A stretch of DNA of 64,000 nt from an uncultured Kiritimatiellota bacterium (GTDB lineage: Bacteria > Verrucomicrobiota > Kiritimatiellia > RFP12 > UBA1067): positions 1-64,000 of the forward strand of contig CAKUGW010000001.1 of the NCBI GenBank assembly GCA_934654805.1. Direction: 5' to 3'. Below the pieces are notes generated by a model. The model had not been told where the DNA came from. It saw only the letters and a program-made list of their open reading frames with translations, and did no database searches. A program made the position numbers and the translations under genes. Positions 43,832 to 50,925 of the stretch are shown one piece after another. Position 1 is the first letter of the stretch, and each line of letters starts with the position of its first letter.

Positions 43832-45234
43832 TCGCGCACGCCGTCAAAACGTCAGTCAGGAAGCAGGAGACGAGGCGCTTTCCCATGGTCATCCATCCGT
43901 CAGACAACGTCGAGGTCCGCGAGGACGGGCACAAGTACGCGCGGCGCGACATCGCCGCCGGCGAAAACATCATCAAGTACGGCATGCCCATCGGGCACGC
44001 GACGCGCGCGATCGCGAAGGGCGAGCACGTCCACGTCGACAACGTGAAGACGAACCTCGGCGAGGCGCTGGCGTACCGCTACGAGCCGTCGTTCACGGAC
44101 GTTGCGCGCATGCCCGCGCCGACGATCCGCGCGTACCGCCATCCCGACGGGCGCATCGGCATCCGCAACGACCTCTGGGTCGTTCCGCTCGTCGGGTGCG
44201 TGAACCGCCTGGCCGAACGCCTCGCCGCGAGCTGCGGCGGCCTCGCGCTGACGCATCCCTACGGCTGCTCTCAGATGGGGGAGGACCATGAGCGGACGGC
44301 GAACATGCTTGCGCAGTTCTGCCGCCACCCGAACGCGGGCGGCGTCCTCGTCGTCGCGCTCGGCTGCGAGAACAACACGCTGGAGAGCTTCAAGGTGCGC
44401 CTGGGCGACTACTCGAATCTCAACATCCGCTTCCTGCGCGCGCAGGATCCGGGCGACGAGTACGAGAGGGGGCTTGCGCTCCTGAAGGAGCTTGAGGCGG
44501 CGCGCCCGAAGGACCGCGTCGAGGTCCCGGCGTCCGAGCTCGTCGTGGGGCTCAAGTGCGGCGGGTCGGACGGCTTTTCGGGCCTCACGGCGAATCCGCT
44601 CGTCGGCCGCTTCTCCGACTGGCTCGCGGCGCGCGGCGGCTCGACGGTCCTCACCGAGGTGCCGGAGATGTTCGGCGCGGAGACGCTGCTCATGAAGCGG
44701 TGCCGCACGCGCGGCGTCTTCGACAAGTGCGTGAAGATGATCAACGACTTCAAGGGCTACTACGCCGCGCACCACCAGGTCTGCTACGAGAACCCCTCGC
44801 CCGGCAACAAGGCGGGCGGCATCACGACGCTGGAGGACAAGTCGCTCGGCTGCGTGCAGAAGGGCGGCTCGGCGCCGGTCGAGGACGTGCTCGGCTACGG
44901 CGAAAGCGTGAAGAGGCACGGGCTCTCGCTCCTGACGGGGCCCGGCAACGACCTCGTGGCCTCGACGGTGCTTGCGGCGGCGGGCTGCCACCTCATCCTC
45001 TTCACGACGGGGCGCGGCACGCCGTTCGGCTGCGTCATCCCGACGCTCAAGGTCGCGACGAACGACGCGCTTGCGGCGAACAAGCCGAACTGGATCGACT
45101 GGAACGCGATGTCGAATCCCGACGTCGAGGCGTTCGCGCGGAAGGTGCTGGCGGTCGCGGGCGGCGAGAAGGCGAAGAACGAGCTGAACGGCGCGCAGGG
45201 CATCGCGATCTTCAAGGACGGCGTGACGCTGTAG
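43828..45234 (+). CDS. uxaA: UxaA-family (altronate dehydratase-like) hydrolyase
   Basis: SAF-domain plus catalytic-domain dehydratase; UxaA converts D-altronate to 2-keto-3-deoxygluconate in galacturonate breakdown. N-terminal SAF part (VIHPSDNVEVREDG to about residue 100), then GYHRPDGRIGIRN-type RHPDGRIGIRNDLWVVP, HPYGCSQMGEDHERT, GLKCGGSDGFSGLTANP, TEVPEMFGAETLL and NPSPGNKAGGITTLEDKSLG. 468 residues, as in UxaA (about 495). Start GTG 43828 (overlap) or ATG 43885 closer to the SAF domain. No uxaB/uxaC in the window; galactarate-type dehydratases share this fold. Confidence 0.82.
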   Translation: MIAHAVKTSVRKQETRRFPMVIHPSDNVEVREDGHKYARRDIAAGENIIKYGMPIGHATRAIAKGEHVHVDNVKTNLGEALAYRYEPSFTDVARMPAPTIRAYRHPDGRIGIRNDLWVVPLVGCVNRLAERLAASCGGLALTHPYGCSQMGEDHERTANMLAQFCRHPNAGGVLVVALGCENNTLESFKVRLGDYSNLNIRFLRAQDPGDEYERGLALLKELEAARPKDRVEVPASELVVGLKCGGSDGFSGLTANPLVGRFSDWLAARGGSTVLTEVPEMFGAETLLMKRCRTRGVFDKCVKMINDFKGYYAAHHQVCYENPSPGNKAGGITTLEDKSLGCVQKGGSAPVEDVLGYGESVKRHGLSLLTGPGNDLVASTVLAAAGCHLILFTTGRGTPFGCVIPTLKVATNDALAANKPNWIDWNAMSNPDVEAFARKVLAVAGGEKAKNELNGAQGIAIFKDGVTL

Positions 45235-45409
45235 CCCAGACGGGGCGCGCCAGTCGTTTCAGGTCGGCCGAATATGTGCGTGTTCCCGCAGATCACAAAT
45301 GATGGCATAGTGCCCTAATGTGCCCTAATGGCCGGAGAGGCCGTCAAGGCGGTTGTACTGGGAAAGCGCGGCAATGCTTTCGTTTTCCCCGCTTTTCTTG
45401 CGGTTATGC

Positions 45410-45486
45410 TGGTCGGACCGACGAGATTTGAACTCGTGACCTTTTGCACCCCAAGCAAACGCGCTACCAGGCTGCGCTACGGTCCG
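45410..45486 (-). tRNA. tRNA-Pro(GGG)
   Basis: Acceptor CGGACCG/CGGTCCG, D-arm GCGCAGCCTGGTAGCGC, anticodon stem TTTGC/GCAAA, loop TTGGGGT with anticodon GGG, discriminator A and encoded CCA. Third tRNA of the cluster. Confidence 0.95.
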
Positions 45487-45519
45487 ACAAGGGCTTGAAG
45501 CCAAAAACCAGAACTGAAT

Positions 45520-45596
<77 letters not shown>

Positions 45597-45614
45597 ATCT
45601 GGTTGCTTTCGAAA

Positions 45615-45691
45615 TGGCGGGGCTGGCGGGAGTCGAACCCACAACCCTCAGATTCGTAGTCTGATGCTCTATCCAGTTGAGCTACAGCCCC
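45615..45691 (-). tRNA. tRNA-Arg(ACG)
   Basis: Acceptor GGGGCTG/CAGCCCC, D-arm GCTCAACTGGATAGAGC, anticodon stem TCAGA/TCTGA, loop CTACGAA with anticodon ACG (A34 presumably becomes inosine), discriminator G, encoded CCA. First in the Arg-fMet-Pro transcript. Confidence 0.96.
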
Positions 45692-45710
45692 AAAATCGAA
45701 AACAGTGCGT

Positions 45711-45745
45711 AGTATACTCTTTTTCGCTCAGCCGCGCAAGGGGGG
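45711..45745 (-). promoter_or_regulatory. tRNA-cluster promoter
   Basis: Minus strand: CCCCCCTTGCGC with -35 TTGCGC (45734-45739), 17-bp spacer, -10 TATACT (45711-45716), 19 nt before tRNA-Arg. Shares the CCCCCTTGC and TATACT elements with rpoB and rpsL. Confidence 0.75.
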
Positions 45746-45975
45746 TACTGAAAAAAAATTTCAAGCCTTCGCATGGCCTTCTCATGTGGGGCAGGAGATG
45801 GGGCGAAATGTGGGGGCGCAGACGCATCTTTGGCCGTGTCGAGTTGCAGAAGGGTCGAGTTGTCGTGGTTGGCCGTGGAGGTCGGGCACGGGTGACGCCT
45901 TTGCTGGGGTTCGGCGAGAAATCGGGATAAGCTGTCCCGAAAAAACCGGGATAAGGGTGGGATTTTCAAGCGCCC
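45746..45975. other. Gene-free spacer between the tRNA promoter and the rpmI promoter
   Basis: No supported gene in this divergent spacer. A hairpin TCGGGA-TAAGCTG-TCCCGA (about 45928-45946) is followed by AAAAAA and by a second CGGGATAAG copy; it lies upstream of the rpmI promoter and so outside that transcript. Function unknown. Confidence 0.4.
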
Positions 45976-46005
45976 TTGACGGGATGGCCCCTGTTTTGGT
46001 ATCAT
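45976..46005 (+). promoter_or_regulatory. rpmI-rplT promoter
   Basis: TTGACG (45976-45981), 18-bp spacer, extended -10 TGGTATCAT (TATCAT 46000-46005); about 60-nt leader with AGGAAAGAAAGGA ahead of rpmI. Confidence 0.75.
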
Positions 46006-46075
46006 ACGCGCCAATTCCATCTGGATCGGGCTCTCTTCAGCTGCCCGAACGGTCAGGAAAGAAAGGAAAAAGAAA

Positions 46076-46276
46076 ATGCCGAAGATGAAGACGAAGAAGT
46101 GCGCCGTCAAGCGCATGAAGCTCTCGAAGACCGGTAAGGTCCTTCGTTCGCAGGGCGGTCACGCCCACCTCAACAACGGTAAGAAGCGCAACCGCAAGAA
46201 CAACCTCTGCGGTCGCACCGCCATTGAGTCCCTCAAAGTCACCAAGACCTACGCGCGCGCGCTGCAGGGTCGCTAA
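46076..46276 (+). CDS. rpmI: 50S ribosomal protein L35
   Basis: 66 residues, basic, MPKMKTKKCAVKRMKLSKTG followed by KVLRSQGGHAHLNNGKKRNR as in L35. Purine-rich ribosome binding site. infC, which usually precedes rpmI-rplT, is not upstream; the pair has its own promoter next to a divergent tRNA cluster. Confidence 0.93.
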   Translation: MPKMKTKKCAVKRMKLSKTGKVLRSQGGHAHLNNGKKRNRKNNLCGRTAIESLKVTKTYARALQGR

Positions 46277-46296
46277 TGTTTAAGGAGTAAACTACC

Positions 46297-46644
46297 ATGC
46301 GTGTTACGAATGCTCCCGCTTCCCGCGAACGCCGCCGCCGCCGCCTTGAACTGGCGAAGGGCTTCTATGGCGCCCGCTCCAAACTCTTCCGCACGGCGAC
46401 CGAGGCGGTCGATCGCGCGATGCGCCTCTCGACCGAGCACCGCAAGCTCAAGAAGCGCGATTTCCGCCAGCTCTGGATCGGTCGCGTCAACGCGGCGGCG
46501 CGCCAGGAGGGAATCAGCTACTCGAAGCTCATGGCGGGCCTCATCAAGGCCGGCGTGACGCTGAACCGCAAGATGCTCTCCGAGATCGCGATTCAGGATC
46601 CGGCGGGCTTCAAGGCGATTGTCGAGATCGCGAAGAACGCCTAA
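46297..46644 (+). CDS. rplT: 50S ribosomal protein L20
   Basis: 115 residues. ERRRRRLELAKGFYGARSKL, KLKKRDFRQLWIGRVNAAAR and YSKLMAGLIKAGVTLNRKML are the standard L20 23S-binding and assembly segments. AAGGAG ribosome binding site 8 nt before the ATG. In many bacteria L20 represses this operon through an infC/rpmI leader structure; the short leader here gives no clear mimic. Confidence 0.96.
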   Translation: MRVTNAPASRERRRRRLELAKGFYGARSKLFRTATEAVDRAMRLSTEHRKLKKRDFRQLWIGRVNAAARQEGISYSKLMAGLIKAGVTLNRKMLSEIAIQDPAGFKAIVEIAKNA

Positions 46645-46674
46645 GTCTTTCAGGCTTGGCAAAGCTGAATGAAG

Positions 46675-46711
46675 GTTTCGGTCGCTGCACGAACGGCGAC
46701 CGAAACTTTTT
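46675..46711 (+). terminator. rpmI-rplT terminator
   Basis: Perfect 11-bp stem GTTTCGGTCGC/GCGACCGAAAC with a 10-nt loop and TTTTT. The T-run is directly abutted by the next promoter box. Confidence 0.9.
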
Positions 46712-46713
46712 GG

Positions 46714-46719
46714 CATAAT
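46714..46719 (+). promoter_or_regulatory. -10 box of the RlmI-like methyltransferase promoter
   Basis: TTTTTGGCATAAT, extended -10 (CATAAT), overlapping the end of the preceding terminator T-run; ATG 46731 is 11 nt downstream with no Shine-Dalgarno. Confidence 0.6.
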
Positions 46720-46730
46720 CCTTCCAAATC

Positions 46731-47564
46731 ATGGACGATTACGAACTTCTCGATTCGGGTGACGGACGCAAGCTGGAGCGCTTCGGAAAATACGTTCTGG
46801 CGCGTCCGTGCTCCCAGGCTCTCTGGCGTCCGGCGAAGAGCCCGGCGGACTGGTCGCGCGCCGACGCCGCCTTTGACCGCGAGGACGGCAACCGCTGGCA
46901 CGGCCGCTCGAACCTGCCGAAGGACTGGCCGATCGAGACGGCCGGGATCCGCTTCAGGCTCGGCGGCACGGACTTCGGACACCTCGGCATCTTCCCGGAG
47001 CAGCGCGCGCAGTGGAAGTGGATACGCGAGAAAGCAAGACGTGCGAAGGGCGAAGGAAGAGACGTGCGTGCGCTCAACCTTTTCGCCTATTCCGGCGGCA
47101 GCACGTTGGCGGCGGCGCTCGGCGGGGCGGAGGTCTGCCACCTCGACGCCTCGAAGGGCATGGTCGAGTGGGCGCGCGAGAACGCGCGGCTGAACGGCCT
47201 CGCCGACCACCCGATCCGATGGATCGTCGATGACGCGCACAAGTTCATGCGGCGCGAGATCCGGCGCGGGCGGAAGTACGAGGCGGTCATTCTCGACCCG
47301 CCGACGTTCGGGCGCGGCGCGGGCGGCGAGATGTACAAGATCGAGCGCGACCTTCAGGAGACGCTGGGGCTGGTGAAGGAGCTTCTCTCCGACCGCCCGG
47401 CGTTCGTCCTGTTCTCGTCCCACACGCCGGGGCTTTCCGAGGTCGTCGCGCAGAACGTCCTGGGGCAGCTGTTCCCGTCCGCGAAGCTGGAGGCGGGCGA
47501 AATGCTGCTCGAAGGCGCGTCCCTGTCGTGCCCGAGCGGCATCTACTGCCGCGCAGTGTGGTAA
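46731..47564 (+). CDS. Class I SAM-dependent methyltransferase, RlmI/K-like (COG1092 type)
   Basis: 277 residues. SAM-binding motif I LNLFAYSGGSTLAAALGGAE (about 114-133), acidic VCHLDASKGMVEWARENA, motif IV VILDPPTFGRG (about 186-196) with the DPP typical of base or rRNA methylases of this group. The N-terminal PUA domain of E. coli RlmI is missing, replaced by a short leader domain (KYVLARPCSQALWRPAKSP). The target is probably rRNA but unproven. Start ATG with no ribosome binding site, consistent with a leaderless mRNA. Confidence 0.8.
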   Translation: MDDYELLDSGDGRKLERFGKYVLARPCSQALWRPAKSPADWSRADAAFDREDGNRWHGRSNLPKDWPIETAGIRFRLGGTDFGHLGIFPEQRAQWKWIREKARRAKGEGRDVRALNLFAYSGGSTLAAALGGAEVCHLDASKGMVEWARENARLNGLADHPIRWIVDDAHKFMRREIRRGRKYEAVILDPPTFGRGAGGEMYKIERDLQETLGLVKELLSDRPAFVLFSSHTPGLSEVVAQNVLGQLFPSAKLEAGEMLLEGASLSCPSGIYCRAVW

Positions 47565-47570
47565 ATTTGC

Positions 47571-47576
47571 TATAAT
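47571..47576 (+). promoter_or_regulatory. -10 box of the PglD-like gene promoter
   Basis: TTTGCTATAAT, extended -10; AAAGGAG ribosome binding site before ATG 47605. Confidence 0.72.
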
Positions 47577-47604
47577 GTCCCGTCAAGCGAAAGGAGATTG
47601 AGAC

Positions 47605-48237
47605 ATGAGAGAGCTTTTCATCGTGGGCGCCGGCGGCTTCGGCCGCGAGGCGGTGTGGACGGTTGAGCGCATCAACGCGGCGGCGGGCGAGCCGCTGTGG
47701 CGCGTCGTCGGCTTTGCGGACGACGACCCGGCGAAGGCCAGCGGCAATTTCGAGGGCTATCCGCTGCTGGGCTCGATCGAGAAGGCCGCGAAGGACAATC
47801 CCGGCGCGTCCGTCTTCATCGCCATCGGCGACAACGCGATTCGCCGCCGCATCTACGCGCAGCTGCGCGGGTTCGACTTCCCGGCGCTCATCGACCCCTC
47901 GGCGCAGGTCTCGCCGACGACGGAGTTCAAGCACGGCACGTTCATCGCCGTCGAGGCGGTCGTCTCCGTCGGCACGGAGATCGGCAAGTTCGTCGTCATC
48001 AACGCGCGCGCGGGCGTCGGGCACGACTCGGTCGTCGGCGACTTCGCGAACATCGCGCCCGGCGTCTCGCTCTCCGGCCACACGACGATCGGCGCGGACG
48101 TCTTCATGGGCACGAACAGCTGCACGGCGCCCGGCATGAAAGTCGGCGACGGCGCGAAGGTCGCCTGCGGCACGCCCGTCCTGGCGAACGTGCCCGCCGG
48201 CACGACGCTGAGCCCGTTCGGCTTGCTGAAGGCCTGA
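47605..48237 (+). CDS. PglD/NeuD-type sugar O/N-acyltransferase
   Basis: 210 residues. N-terminal Rossmann-like UDP-sugar-binding domain (LFIVGAGGFGREAVWTVERI, VGFADDDPAK, FIAIGDNAIRRRI) and C-terminal left-handed beta-helix of hexapeptides (HGTFIAVEAVVSVGTEIGKF, INARAGVGHDSVVGDFANIA, CTAPGMKVGDGAKVACGTPV). The catalytic His is in GVGHDS. The family acetylates bacillosamine-type or sialic-acid-type sugars for surface glycans. It lies just upstream of waaA, consistent with envelope glycan synthesis. Confidence 0.88.
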   Translation: MRELFIVGAGGFGREAVWTVERINAAAGEPLWRVVGFADDDPAKASGNFEGYPLLGSIEKAAKDNPGASVFIAIGDNAIRRRIYAQLRGFDFPALIDPSAQVSPTTEFKHGTFIAVEAVVSVGTEIGKFVVINARAGVGHDSVVGDFANIAPGVSLSGHTTIGADVFMGTNSCTAPGMKVGDGAKVACGTPVLANVPAGTTLSPFGLLKA

Positions 48238-48242
48238 CAGTT

Positions 48243-48325
48243 TCGGACTGCGGATGGAGGCGGATGGGCGCGGATGGCCCTGTCCCCCGCAAGTCCGTGG
48301 CGATCCGTGAAATCCGTGGTTTAGA
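48243..48325 (+). repeat. ATCCGTG-type repeat upstream of waaA
   Basis: GCGGATGGAGGCGGATGGG, GCGGATGG and GATCCGTGAAATCCGTGG words fill the 112-bp spacer; same family as 23559-23635. A TAGAAT at 48322-48327 might serve as a weak -10 for waaA. Confidence 0.75.
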
Positions 48326-48349
48326 ATCTAGCCGAAGGAAAGCCTTGGA

Positions 48350-49843
48350 ATGAAGTGGACGGTTTACAACATTCTTTTCGCCTTGGTCTATCCTTTCCTT
48401 CTGCCGGGCTTCCTCCTGCGGATGCTGCGACGCGGCGGCTATGCGGCGCGGTTCGGCGACCGCTTTGCGCTCTATCCGGCGGGGCTGTTCCCGTCGGCCG
48501 TGCCGTTCGGGCATGACCCGTTCGACGTGCGGCCGTCGGCGGATGCGCCCGTCTGGATCCATGCCGTGTCCGTCGGCGAGGTGCAGGTTGCGGGGCAGCT
48601 CATGCGCGAGTGGCGCGCGGTCGAGCCGTCCGTCCGCTTCTGCTTCTCGACGACGAGCTCGACCGGCTGGAAGATGGCGGAGAAGGAAGTCGGCCCGAAC
48701 GACACGCTCATCTACAATCCGCTCGACTTCCCGAACTTCGTCAAGAGCGCGCTGAAGACGGTGCGTCCGCGCGCCGTCGTCCTGACGGAAAGCGAGATCT
48801 GGCCGAACTTCATCCGCCAGGCGAGGTCGTACGGCATTCCGCTCTTCCTCGTCAACGCGCGCGTGTCGGATCGCAGCGCGCCGCGCTACCGGCTTGCGAA
48901 GTGCTTCTTCGGCGACGTCTTCCGCTGCTTCACGCGGATCTTCGCGCAAAGCGACCTCGACAAGGCGCGGCTCGTCGCGGCGGGCGCGCCGGAGCGGACG
49001 GTCGAGGTGACGGGCTCGTTCAAGTTCGACGTCGCGCACCGCAATCCGGCGAAGGAGGCTGAACTGCGCGCGTGGCTCGCGGCCAACGGCGCGCCGGCGA
49101 ACGCGCGCATCCTGCTCGGCGGCAGCACGTGGCCGGGCGAGGACGAGGTCCTGCTGGCGATTTACGGGAAGCTGACGAGGCGGGATCCGGGACTTGAGGG
49201 CCGAGAGGGACGGGAGGGGCTCGAAGCGGGACTCCCGGCACGGCGGCCGCTGGTCCTCGTCTTGGCGCCGCGCCACTTCGAGAAGGCCGACGCGGTCGAG
49301 GCGAACATCCGCAAGGCCGGCTTCGCGTGCAAGAGAAGGTCGAGAGGCAAGGTTGCGGAAGGAGGGGAAAAGAAAGGCTCGACACCTCTTCCTTCTTCCT
49401 TTTTCCCTCTTCCTTCCCGTGAGCCCCCCGTCTTCCTCGCGGACACGACGGGCGAGCTGATGGGCCTGTACGGCCTTGCGGACGTCGTGTTCGTCGGCAA
49501 GTCGCTCTGCGCGCACGGGTCGCAGAACATGATCGAGCCGTGTCTCTGCGGCAAGCCCACGTTCGTCGGCCCCTATACCGAGAACTTCCGTCCCGTGATG
49601 AGCGACCTCCTCGCGGCGGACGCGATCCGTCAGGTCAGGGACGCGGCGGAACTGGAAACGGAACTGGGCGAGATCTTTGGGGAAGGAGGAGAAGGCCGAG
49701 GAAAAGGGAAGAGGGAAGAAGGAAGAAGTGAGGATGGTTCCTTTTTCAAGGAGTTGGGTGCGCGGGCGCAGGCGGCGGTCGAACGGCGGCGCGGCGTCGT
49801 CGCGCGCTGCGTCGCTGAAATCCGTAGCTGCTTGACGGCCTGA
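48350..49843 (+). CDS. waaA: 3-deoxy-D-manno-octulosonic acid (Kdo) transferase
   Basis: GT30 glycosyltransferase that adds Kdo to lipid A precursors at the inner membrane. 497 residues against about 420-430 for typical WaaA. N-terminal membrane anchor (NILFALVYPFLLPGFLLRML), VWIHAVSVGEVQVAGQL, TTSSTGWKMAEKE, VLTESEIWPNFIRQA, VTGSFKFDV, and C-terminal FVGKSLCAHGSQNMIEPC with the FVGPYTENF box. The excess length is low-complexity insertions near residues 278-295, 328-355 and 443-465, encoded by GGAAGA/CTTCCT repeats. Evidence that the cell has LPS. Confidence 0.93.
   Translation: MKWTVYNILFALVYPFLLPGFLLRMLRRGGYAARFGDRFALYPAGLFPSAVPFGHDPFDVRPSADAPVWIHAVSVGEVQVAGQLMREWRAVEPSVRFCFSTTSSTGWKMAEKEVGPNDTLIYNPLDFPNFVKSALKTVRPRAVVLTESEIWPNFIRQARSYGIPLFLVNARVSDRSAPRYRLAKCFFGDVFRCFTRIFAQSDLDKARLVAAGAPERTVEVTGSFKFDVAHRNPAKEAELRAWLAANGAPANARILLGGSTWPGEDEVLLAIYGKLTRRDPGLEGREGREGLEAGLPARRPLVLVLAPRHFEKADAVEANIRKAGFACKRRSRGKVAEGGEKKGSTPLPSSFFPLPSREPPVFLADTTGELMGLYGLADVVFVGKSLCAHGSQNMIEPCLCGKPTFVGPYTENFRPVMSDLLAADAIRQVRDAAELETELGEIFGEGGEGRGKGKREEGRSEDGSFFKELGARAQAAVERRRGVVARCVAEIRSCLTA
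49331..49421 (+). repeat. GGAAGG then CTTCCT repeat inside waaA
   Basis: A purine-rich half (GGAAGGAGGGGAAAAGAAAGG) followed by a pyrimidine-rich half (CTTCCTTCTTCCTTTTTCCC) makes an imperfect inverted repeat in frame within the C-terminal Rossmann domain. Confidence 0.8.
49681..49734 (+). repeat. GGAAGA-type repeat near the 3-prime end of waaA
   Basis: GGAAGGAGGAGAAGG and GGGAAGAGGGAAGAAGGAAG units, in frame, encode a Gly/Glu/Arg/Lys-rich block. Confidence 0.82.
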
Positions 49844-49865
49844 TTTCCGTTGCACGGTGCGCCGC

Positions 49866-50290
49866 ATGAAAAGGACTGCCGCAGACCGAAAGGAGAGGCG
49901 CGCGCCGACGTGGGCGCGGGCGGATCGTCGGGGCTTCACGCTCGTCGAGATGCTGGTGATCGTCGCGATCATCTGCGCGATGGCCGGCGGCGGCTTGGCG
50001 CGAAGCCGGAGGAGGACACGGGCGGCTCGCTCGTCGAGGACGTCCTCTTCGCGCCGATCAAGGAGGATCTCGTCTCGGACGAGCGCCTGACGCGTGAACA
50101 GCAGGAGAAATTCCGCGGCTTCACGTGGGCGCGCGAGAACCTCGACAAAAACCCGTCGGACGACGACGCGAAGCGCATGAACAACCTCCATCGCGTGCGC
50201 ATCACCGTCACGTGGGGCCCGCGCGGGCAGGGACGCGGCAAGAAGGAGCAGGAGAGCTATGTCACGCTCTGGCGCAAGCCGGCGCGTTGA
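49866..50290 (+). pseudogene. Broken GspI-like type II secretion pseudopilin
   Basis: One frame from ATG 49866 gives a perfect prepilin start (RRGFTLVEMLVIVAIICAMA, cleavage after Gly) but runs into an Arg/Ser-rich nonsense tail. From about 50005 the +1-shifted frame continues as KPEEDTGGSLVEDVLFAPIK to MNNLHRVRITVTWGPRG and ESYVTLWRKPAR, which fits the C-terminal beta-strands of GspI-type minor pseudopilins. The join also lacks part of the long helix, so a frameshift with an internal deletion is likely. gspJ and gspK, the usual next genes, lie 8.9 kb away. Confidence 0.62.
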
Positions 50291-50383
50291 ATTGTCGGCG
50301 GATGCGCAGATGAGCCTGTCGCGTTGTGCAAATTGACTGAAAATTTTTTGCGCAAACGAGCGACTAGCTGCGCGGAGATTTGC

Positions 50384-50389
50384 TATACT
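50384..50389 (+). promoter_or_regulatory. -10 box at the start of the accessory block
   Basis: TTTGCTATACT, extended -10; transcribes the small exported peptide and probably the SUMF1 gene. The leader to 50590 is about 195 nt. Confidence 0.65.
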
Positions 50390-50419
50390 ACTCACCATCG
50401 GAAAAGAGGAATCCTGACG

Positions 50420-50557
50420 ATGGCGCAAGATGAGAAGAGACCCGCTTGGAGCCTTCCGCCGCAGACGCGGCAGAAGGCGTCTCAAAGGGTCTTTCTGAGG
50501 CCGTCTGCGCGATGCGAGGCCGCCTCGCGACGGTCGCGTTTTCCGATTTGCCTTTGA
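50420..50557 (+). CDS. Possible short leader ORF
   Basis: ATG 50420, 45 residues (MAQDEKRPAWSLPPQTRQKA...), preceded by a weak GAGGA and located inside the long leader. No homology seen; it may be non-coding leader sequence. It is listed because the leader is otherwise unexplained. Confidence 0.2.
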   Translation: MAQDEKRPAWSLPPQTRQKASQRVFLRPSARCEAASRRSRFPICL

Positions 50558-50589
50558 CGGAACAATCCCACACAAGGAGGAAACGAAAA

Positions 50590-50859
50590 ATGAACGAAAA
50601 GACACGCATCATTGCACTCGGCGCGGCTTTGTCCGCACAGGCCGTGTGCGCCGCGACTTGCATCACGTCGGGTGACGTGGCGCAAGTCGCGAAGGCCGGC
50701 TCGACGTCTGCGGCGTCTGGCGCCGTTGCCTTGAACGCCGGCACCTTGGCGGCGGCGGCCGCCGCCGCGCCGCTGGAGGCGCGCGACCGGACGTCGAACG
50801 TGTCGGAGGCGAAGCCCTTCGACTTTACGCCGGGCGGCTGCGCCCTGATCATACGATAG
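50590..50859 (+). CDS. Small exported protein of unknown function
   Basis: 89 residues. Strong AAGGAGG ribosome binding site. Signal peptide MNEKTRIIALGAALSAQAVC-AA; the mature part is Ala/Ser/Gly-rich (SAASGAVALNAGTLAAAAAA) and ends FDFTPGGCALIIR. No family recognised. It is the first gene after the block promoter and precedes the SUMF1 gene by 66 nt, with no terminator between, so the two exported products are probably co-expressed. Confidence 0.55.
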   Translation: MNEKTRIIALGAALSAQAVCAATCITSGDVAQVAKAGSTSAASGAVALNAGTLAAAAAAAPLEARDRTSNVSEAKPFDFTPGGCALIIR

Positions 50860-50925
50860 GATGGTTCGGACTTTGTCTGAAGCATGCACAGAAACAAACA
50901 CCGACAAGAACACAGGAGAAAAACC

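Noticed and set aside
45705..46088. Open frames between the tRNA cluster and rpmI
   Set aside because: They overlap two promoters, have no ribosome binding sites and show no recognisable protein pattern.
49889..49920. Alternative start of the GspI-like gene after AAAGGAGAGG
   Set aside because: The GTG that follows opens the frame lacking the prepilin helix; it would give a soluble protein with no signal, so the prepilin frame from ATG 49866 is taken as the original start.
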